Shown: one piece after another, positions 56,943-64,000 of the stretch
How positions within the stretch are numbered: position 1 is the stretch's first letter
Layout of the letters: each line of letters begins with the position of its first letter
Assembly: GCA_029891345.1 (NCBI GenBank)
Contig: CM057000.1
Span: 131,986,163-132,050,162 of the forward strand
Length of the DNA: 64,000 nucleotides
Direction of reading: 5' to 3'
From: Dryococelus australis
Lineage: Eukaryota > Arthropoda > Insecta > Phasmatodea > Phasmatidae
The notes under the pieces: generated by a model
What the model was told of the DNA's origin: nothing
The model's input: the letters and a program-made list of their open reading frames with translations, nothing else
Databases searched by the model: none
Made by a program: the position numbers and the translations under genes

Positions 56943-57317
56943 GGATGGGCCGGGCCGCTGCAGATCCCGAATAACTGGCCAATACTACGACCGTCTGGAT
57001 CAATGGCATCTGAACATTATTTGCCGATTATTGTTCACCGAATAGTAAAGCTAATTTATTTAATATAATGTTAAATAAACCTACATGCTACATCATCGTA
57101 AAGCATTAATTTACCACATCCATCAATAGAATATTCTTTCCAAAACCCAAATTATATTCGGAACAATTTTTTTTGATGATTTTTCCTGTCGTTTTACCAT
57201 ATTTTTTGTTGGTACATTCGCCAAAGTTTGTGTGCATCATTCTTTTTTGGACATTAAGTGAATGCAAAACAAGGCAGATAATCGACAACTGGTGGTATTG
57301 ATAGTATTGACTACATC
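56943..57317. mobile_element. Possible small hAT element
   Basis: TAGGGATGGGCCGGG at 56943 resembles hAT ends and ACATCCCT at about 57312 could be its inverted partner. No 8-bp duplication was found, and inner end similarity is poor. Confidence 0.3.
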
Positions 57318-57319
57318 CC

Positions 57320-58587
57320 TCAAGTTTTTTTTGTATTCTATTTTCTTACAGTTTTACTGCATTTGTAGGTTGGCGACAATGAGAAAACAATCTGTATTAT
57401 TATTCTTCTTATGCATAATGCTCTTTTAGATTGGCGATATTGAAAACGAAACACACACTGTAAGACACTGTTCAACTATCTGTGATGTTATGTAATTGAA
57501 TCAAAATTGAAAATAAATATCCATGTGCTGCGTAAGGTACATAATTTTATGTGTAATTGTAAACATAAATGGAAAGTGAAAGGCCGTGGCGTAATTTGGA
57601 TGGGTGTAGTTCTTATTGGAAACTGTCAGCTGCTGTTTTGGTTAGAATGTTGAAGGTCCGAATAAAACTCAGCAAGTAATAATTGGCAAAAAAATGTTGC
57701 AAATAAATTGGGTATCATTTTAACCAGGGGCTTTAGTATGGCTTGGTTGACGATGGAATAATAAGCGAAAATATTAATACAAATTAAAAACTCGCTCAAT
57801 TTCAAGTGAATATTTAATATTAAAATTTATTTCAACAAGTTATTTTAATGACATTTTTAGGCTGTTGGTTTAAAAAAACATGCATTTTGTAGTTAGGTAT
57901 GGTATGTCTCAGAATTAAAATTGAAGTCCGCATCAGATTGCCTGAAATTTTGAAGGTTGTCTTTAATGAACTCATTTTGTAATAAATACTGTATTATCTG
58001 GTAACAGTTTTTCCTTGACTGTTGTGTTACTTATTTGCCCAATTAAATTGTCTATTTTACATATAGTTTGTAATTCAACACTAGTTTTAATAATAAACAT
58101 TTTAAATTCTGGATGCTTAACTTAAACACAATGCTTGCATCAAGCAAGCTTGCTTAAAGCAACCCGCCTTTTTGCAGCTGTATCACCTGTTTTCCTATCA
58201 CCTTAAATACATACTTGCTAGTGTATTGATGGCTTATTAATTTCCACATAGTATATGTGATAAGACATCACGTGTGTAAAAACATTTGAAGACTCAGTAG
58301 TTCCTGTTTAAAGAAAATGGACAAATGTAAACATTTCTGAGTATGTTAACAAAAATTGTTAAACACTTCAAAAATTCCAACATACATACTTTGCTTTTTG
58401 CAGTCACTTCAAGAGAAATGTAAAAGTTTTCTTTGCATTGTGTAGAATCAAGTTGCACTTTCTCTATTTTCAAAGCAAATTTGAATTTAGGTTTAAGTTT
58501 AAATAATGTATATAACTTTACATTTTGGAAAAAAAACATATTCTTGCTTTGTGTAGTATCACGTCAAAAAGCCTCAAGCCTTATTGA
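57320..58587. other. Intron sequence without recognised features
   Basis: AT-rich DNA with only short chance frames. Nothing supportable. Confidence 0.4.
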
Positions 58588-59060
58588 TAGACACCTGAAA
58601 AAGTAGTATTATTTTTCCCAAAAGTAGCTGTTTTTTTTACCTACAAAATAGGTGTAATTTTTTTATGAGACATACAACTTTTTATGCATCAAAAATTCAT
58701 TTTTGAATTGATAAAAACCTTTCCTACACTATAAAACTATTAAAAATGCCAAATTGTAATTGTAAATGTAAAGAATAATTATAAAAACTGCTAATAAACA
58801 GAATGTGCACCATTCACAGACAAAATCGGTAAGGCAATATGTAGGTCTACCTACATAATATGTAACTAATGTACTTTAAACACATTCTTTCAGCTGCTTG
58901 TCAAAAGTTAGTCATCAAACGAAAGCATGGTAAACGTTTCAATATTCTCTTCTTTCAAATTTTGCCTTCTGTCAAACTACTAAATCATAGTGGCTAAAAA
59001 GGCGTTCTCTGTCGACATTGTTGGAAGGCAACCATAGAGCCTTGAGTGCTGCTAAAGTAA
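58588..59060 (-). pseudogene. Second scrap of the hAT family seen at 78-1600
   Basis: The terminus TAGACACCTGAAAAAGTAG at 58588 is followed by the ACCTACAAAATAG subterminal motif. From about 58912 the sequence matches the 3' end of the transposase at 390-520, including the TCATCAAACGAAAGC stop region and GGCGTTCTCTGTCGACATTG, which encodes the dimerisation motif on the minus strand. The similarity ends near 59060, so only the last ~50 codons and the end remain. Confidence 0.7.
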
Positions 59061-60213
59061 ATTCTTTATATTTCACTCAACGGAACCTGATTTTGTGCCC
59101 TGCCATAAAGCTACCAGGCCAGTACTTTACACTGAACATGTGCCAGTACCACATAAAGACTGAATCAAACCAGAACTCCACGCCACCAGGTGTTCCTGAC
59201 CTAGCATCCATCTAAAGATCTCTAGGCATAGTTACGAACCTTAGCCACCTCAAGGTGTCACTCGTCATCATAAAGGCTTTATACTCTCATTTGAAGCTGT
59301 CATACAAGGACTTAAAAATATAGGCTCTATATAGGCATATATGATGCTTCTAACAAATACTGCCAGCATACAAATGAATATTGTTAAATTGTCTATTAGA
59401 TACAATAATATTGCACACTGATCTAAATTATTTATGTTGCAGTCATTAAAAATGTTCCTGCACTGCTTAAAACGTGTGTGTTTGCATGGCCAACCATAGC
59501 ACTACTTATGTGAAAAAGTTGGTGGAAATTGATTGGTCTGCGAGATATGGCATAAAAGCTGTGTTATCTCATGTGCTATCTTCATAAAAACTCCCAACTG
59601 AAAAAGTTTTGTTAAATTATTTGCGACATTTGGCTTACAATCATGCAATATTTACATGGTTGTTATTTTAAAAATATGCGACTACCTTTGTGATATAAAT
59701 TTAAATGGACTACCAAAGTATAACTTGAGTCATCTGGATTTGGTGGGAATCTGTTTAACTCTCAGCAAAACAAAACTACTCCCACAAAGTAGAACCTTAA
59801 TTTTTTATTTTTGGAACTATAAAATTTTTTTTTGTTAAAAATTGAGTTGGCAGTATAATAATTTTCTTTAATTAATTTTGGTCGCTTACCGTTGAGGTTT
59901 TCTTTGCCACTGTTGCCAGACTTTGAAGAGGGAAAGATCAAAATATAGACACCACTCACTAACATGACTGTCAGCCCCTTACATCATGATCAGCAATGTA
60001 TTATCCATGCAGGCATGCCGGCATCCATATTATGCATAACAGATCAATGATAAAAGTTGTTAAATGTTCAATGGCGTTCTTTCCTTTAGAGTATGTTTTG
60101 GAAACGCAGTGGTGAGTATGTGGAAGGTTCTGCTATTGATGTTGTTGCCAGCAAGTTAAGATGAGATTGGCTAGTGTATTGAATAAATTAATATTAATAT
60201 GTTATGTTTACAG
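59061..60213. other. Intron sequence before exon f, nothing recognised
   Basis: AT-rich. Possible continuation of the hAT scrap to a TCTCTA word at about 59220 could not be confirmed by a target duplication. Confidence 0.35.
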
Positions 60214-60457
60214 CGGGTTACTGTGTGATAACATACCTCCTTGGAGTTGGTGACCGTCATTTGGACAACCTGTTGCTCACAACCTCTGGCAAGCTGTTCC
60301 ATATTGACTTTGGGTACATTCTGGGCCGTGACCCTAAGCCTCTCCCTCCGCCAATGAAGCTCAGCAAAGAGATGGTGGAGGCAATGGGGGGCATCAACTC
60401 GGATCACTACCAGGAGTTCCGCAAGCAGTGCTATACTGCGTTCCTGCACCTGCGAAG
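60214..60457 (+). CDS. Pik3c3: PIK3C3 exon f: catalytic loop, DFG and activation loop
   Basis: This exon reads [20 protein letters not shown], then [20 protein letters not shown] and ends TAFLHLR plus a split Arg codon. The catalytic Asp of DRHLDN is codon 60252-60254, its Asn is 60267-60269, and the DFG Asp is 60306-60308. The [12 protein letters not shown] activation segment is characteristic of class III enzymes and sets preference for unphosphorylated PI. Acceptor ttacag ends at 60213; donor GTACAC starts at 60458. A MITE lies 23 bp downstream. Confidence 0.97.
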
Positions 60458-60472
60458 GTACACTGTGTTTAC

Positions 60473-60698
60473 AGTATGAGTAGAGACCTGAAAAATTACA
60501 GTCTTATGTACAAATATGCTGATACCAATTGTACATTGGTTGTCTGCTTCACAGTGGAAGGCGATGATTGAGCCAGCGTTCTCCAGGTGGTGTCAAATAC
60601 CATGTGGACCAATGGCTAAAATTATATAAATGCCAGTGTTTTGAATTCTAGCTTGTCCCAAAATGAATCCGGGAATTGTTCAGGTCTCTAAGTATGAT
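60473..60698. mobile_element. 210-bp hAT MITE just after exon f
   Basis: The element spans 60481-60690. TAGAGACCTGAAAAATTACA is inverted at the right end as TAGAGACCTGAACAATTCCC. Flanks AGTATGAG (60473-60480) and AGTATGAT (60691-60698) match at 7 of 8 bases. The end sequence is that of the hAT relic at 78, its likely source of transposase. It starts 23 bp after the exon f donor. Confidence 0.9.
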
Positions 60699-62237
60699 GT
60701 ATCATTAGTGCATGCTCACTTGGAAAATATTTATCATGTGCTTGTATGCTGAAAAATTGTGTAATGATGTAGAGTACAGTTATTTATTTGCATAGAAATT
60801 GATTATCCCAGAATCTGGCATTGAGTATTACTTTGTTCATGAAACTTACCATTTTGTGGGTGTTTAATACATGCAATCATATGTTGTATATTGGTGGGCT
60901 TAGTCTATAGTATGGCATGTGGGAAATTCCTCCCTCCCTCAACATCGTTGTGGTGAGCTGAATAGGTATACTTTTGGTGTGGCCAGGAGCATACCTGGAC
61001 TTCTGGATTGGTTGTTGGATGGGGTGGGGGGGGGGGGGTGGTATTTCCCGCATTAAGCTGGTCTATACTTTTATAAAACTGAAATAACGCCAAAATGCAT
61101 GTTAATACACCGCCAAACACCAAAATTTCAGTTAAAACTCAAAATAAAATAAAATTTAGCTAAAATATACTTTATCTATAAAACCACGGCCAAAAATGTT
61201 TACCAAAATATGCAGAACCCAAATGATAAGAATAATGTTAAGTTTTCGGATTATGGGAAGAAAAAATGCTTTGTTAATTAGGCTGAATGAATAACAGCAG
61301 CAAATACATGCTATGTGGATAAGTTTAAAATGATAATTTAATGAGAATAGCAAAATTTCTAGGTTGGAGAAGATCCCCCCCCTTCTCTACTACAATTTCT
61401 CTTCCTACTAATACAGAAAATGGTTCCTATATATCTCTCTCTCCCATAGCATTTTCTATTAATGCATTTAACAATTTTTATTCTTTTCTGTCCAGGGTTT
61501 ATATGGCACTATCCCAGTTTTTTGCCTTCTTAGTTATAGGTTATTTATAGGTACACTTAAGAAGTTAGTCATGGCCCCAAACTGTGGCCATGGCCACCCA
61601 ATTCCTATCCGCTGCGATGCATGCACCGTTGCATGGATTTCCTCCCCTGTAGGCATAAGGGGCTCAGCCCTGAGACTCGTCTATCTCCCATCACTACCTT
61701 GGACATACATCTAACACTTGGAAAAGGTTAGGACAAAAGATTTCCAGGTTGTAGTGTTTTTTTATCTGCAAAACAATATTTAAGAAGTTCCTGTAAAATT
61801 GCAACAAGAAATCGACACTGTCTAGGAACCTGAACATGAGTTATAAAAAAAGTTAAAACACTAAATGAGTGATATTTTCACTTATGGTAATGCTCTGCAT
61901 TATTTTGGTTAAAATAAAATGCTTTCTAATGTTCATGCATTTGCATAAACATTATAAAAATTTAATTCAATTATGCATATAAGGATAAAGTGTTCATAAT
62001 TTTTAATAATAAAATCTGCATTAAAATAGCACAGTACAAGTTTGGCTCTAATAACGCACTATTATAGTTATATACTTTCAATTTAGAAGTCTTCCATGAT
62101 AAAATCAATGAAACCAAAGTCTGGTATTTTTAAAAACTAAATTCCCATTAAAATAACACTACAAAATTTTGTACTTAGTAATGACATGCCGGCAGCACAG
62201 GTATCAAAACTAAATGTTTCTGTTGGTGGTGTTACAG
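60699..62237. other. Last intron, remainder
   Basis: AT-rich with a G-run at about 61021-61040. The stretch 61560-61720 is GC-richer and may be a diverged SINE body, but no A/B box pair was found. Confidence 0.35.
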
Positions 62238-62469
62238 GCACACAAACCTAATTCTGAACCTGTTCTCGCTCATGGTTGATGCTAGTGTACCGGACATAGC
62301 TCTGGAGCCGGACAAGGCGGTGAAGAAGGTCCAGGACAAGTTGCGACTGGACCTGAGTGATGAAGAGGCGGTGCACTACATGCAGAACCTGCTTGACCTG
62401 TCTGCAACTGCTGTCATGGCTGCCCTCGTCGAACAGCTGCACAAGTTCGCACAGTATTGGCGCAAGTAG
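62238..62469 (+). CDS. Pik3c3: PIK3C3 terminal exon g: C-terminal helices and stop
   Basis: The exon completes the Arg codon (AG|G), then reads [39 protein letters not shown] and ends HKFAQYWRK followed by TAG at 62467-62469. The extreme C-terminal helix (HKFAQYWRK) is identical to human Vps34 and is needed for membrane binding and activity in the family. Acceptor ttacag ends at 62237. Confidence 0.97.
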
Positions 62470-63360
62470 CACACTCGCCAGCAGTCTCCATGCAGCTGTC
62501 TTCCTCGGGACTCTCTTAAAATGTTTTATTCCTGTGGAACTGTAGAAACGTCTGTTGCCCATAACGTTTCAGAATGTGGCCAAGCGCAGTGAAATGGCTT
62601 TATAGGCAATATCTTCAGTATAAGAAACTGCTGTATACATAACTGTGTGTCTAGATTGCATTTTTTAATTAAATGGGCTTAAATGACTGTTATCACAGTG
62701 ATATTCTATCAAGAGTACATATTCCATTTGTAACAATATTTTTATACCGCCTAAACAGTAGCTTTTTGATGTTCCTTTTTTTAAGTGGTGATGGAACATG
62801 TGCGTATGTGAAAGTGATAATTGTGTGTAATTGTAATTTATTGTATTTTATATTGTTTAAATTTGTTATAGTTTTATAATATAAAAGTAATGAAATATTT
62901 AATTTCAAGTATAGTATAATCACTAGAAGTATTAACTAAAATTGAAGCTGAAATTGCATTTTGAGTTGTTACAGTAAATACACCAAATTATATAAATGAA
63001 GATCTTGTTTTGTATCATGTATTTTGATACTATGTACTTTTTATAGGAAAAACACAATGTTAATAATTCTCCCTTCCTCTTTATCTTGGGTGGTAATGTG
63101 TACTTTATGCACATTTTTTTTCCATGATTGTTGGAAGCAATAATTTTTGATCAAATTATTCAAGCGGTTTACATTTATTACTGTTAAAATTATTTTCTTC
63201 TGATTCAGTAACTATTAGAATTGATTAATCAATTTTGTAAAATAAGTCTTAGCCTTTTACTCACTGTAACTGTTGTATCTTGTCATTTATTTCTTCCAAC
63301 TTCTTATTGAATAACCCTGTTTTTCACCAAAATAAAATTAATATTTTATGTGTAAAGGTA
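62470..63360 (+). other. PIK3C3 3' UTR with candidate poly(A) signal
   Basis: AT-rich non-coding DNA follows the stop. A canonical AATAAA occurs at 63331-63336, followed about 20 nt on by GU/U-rich sequence, giving a 3' UTR of roughly 0.87-0.9 kb. The exact cleavage site cannot be told from sequence alone, and other A/T-rich signals farther right are possible. The rest of the window (63361-64000) is AT-rich with no gene I can support. Confidence 0.6.
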
Positions 63361-64000
63361 AAACTTCCACTGATTAGGTCCTGATGAGTCATTACTGTAT
63401 TCTTTTCTTTTTATTCTTCAGTGTTACATTTCATTAGCATTATTATGTTCTTACTTTGCCTTCATTTTCTCGCATTGTGCATTATCTTTTCGTAACAAAT
63501 TCATACAAAATGTAAAAGGTTTGTATTTGGTTTAGGTATTTTAGAATTTTTTCTGTAAATGTATTTGCTCTTAATTCTGCATGACTACTAACAGTTGTTA
63601 GAAATATGTTGAAGAAAGAGGAAGGGGAAAAGTTGTTTTATAAATTATATAATTCTCCTTTCACTAAACATTTTTTGTTTTTATCTGTGAAATATGTCGG
63701 ATATTTTGTTGTGGAACTTTCTTCAGATTGTAATGTTATTTTTATGGCAATTTTGACTTTTGTGTAGTTATGTAACATTTTACTTTTGAAATGATTTTCA
63801 GGTGTTATATACAAAAGATGAAGTTTTTGATTGTGTATAATGTTGAATCAAGTTAAAAAAAAAAAGTATTAATTTATTGCAGTAATGATACACAATAATA
63901 TTTTGGTTAAAGTGTAAAAGTTAAGATACTAATGTGTGTAAATGTAATCGCAGGTTTCAGTGAAGTTCCTTAATAGTATAATTCTTCAAGTGTAGACAAT

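Larger units (their letters stand above)
7457..62469 (+). other. Pik3c3: PIK3C3/Vps34 gene body, 3' half (seven exons, stop included)
   Basis: Class III PI 3-kinase phosphorylates phosphatidylinositol to PI3P on endosomes and autophagosome precursors, in complex with Vps15, Beclin 1 and Atg14 or UVRAG (family knowledge). The seven exons total 1189 nt and encode about 396 residues, matching roughly residues 490-887 of the 887-residue human enzyme with no gap, so no exon is missing from the covered part. All introns are GT-AG and codon phases agree at every junction. Intron lengths are about 12.4, 23.1, 7.1, 0.12, 9.3 and 1.8 kb; the long ones are packed with transposons. Catalytic motifs are intact. 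The N-terminal C2 and most of the helical domain must be encoded upstream of the window. Judged a functional host gene, because the conserved residues survive while the surrounding DNA is decayed. Confidence 0.95.

Noticed and set aside
62248-62562. Minus-strand 104-codon frame
   Set aside because: Antisense shadow of PIK3C3 terminal exon g.

Overview
The window looks like nuclear DNA of an arthropod, most likely an insect with a large, repeat-rich genome. One host gene is recognisable: the 3' half of the class III phosphatidylinositol 3-kinase gene (PIK3C3/Vps34, the Drosophila Pi3K59F orthologue) on the + strand. Seven exons (7457-7553, 19960-20088, 43172-43293, 50433-50647, 50766-50915, 60214-60457, 62238-62469) join in phase across GT-AG introns. 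They give about 396 residues, from the end of the helical region through the whole kinase domain to the C-terminal HKFAQYWRK and a TAG stop, followed by a 3' UTR. Earlier exons must lie left of the window. Almost everything else is intron (up to about 23 kb each) filled with transposable elements. No rRNA, true tRNA, CRISPR or bacterial-type feature was seen.

Layout. 1-7.4 kb: a decayed hAT transposase (78-1600, minus), several local duplications, a 550-bp polypyrimidine tract (4229-4780), two tRNA-derived SINEs and fragments of a GC-richer dispersed repeat. 7.5-20 kb (first intron): a decayed hAT-like coding cluster (9.5-11.6 kb, minus) and copies of a dispersed repeat about 1.95 kb long with a TATA-like promoter. 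20-43 kb (second intron): another 1.95-kb repeat copy split by a 957-bp hAT element with a perfect 8-bp target duplication; a LINE-like coding scrap; pogo-type termini; a Harbinger-type MITE; a broken Polinton/Maverick fossil (about 28.5-36 kb) that itself received a 1360-bp hAT; and a pogo/CENPB-type transposase scrap at 37.5 kb. 43.3-50.4 kb: a 2.3-kb hAT element with a nested fold-back element. 51-60 kb: a broken Ty3/Gypsy pol fossil (54.0-56.9 kb) and a second scrap of the 5' hAT family. 60.4-62.2 kb: a 210-bp hAT MITE starting 23 bp after an exon end.

The transposon content has no common function. It records layered insertions in which several relative ages can be read from nesting: hAT into Polinton, hAT into the 1.95-kb repeat, fold-back into hAT. 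I found no clearly new biological system. The best candidates for a second look are the 1.95-kb promoter-bearing repeat family, the inverted repeat bracketing the Polinton block, and the Harbinger-type MITE whose only open frame starts inside its terminal repeat.
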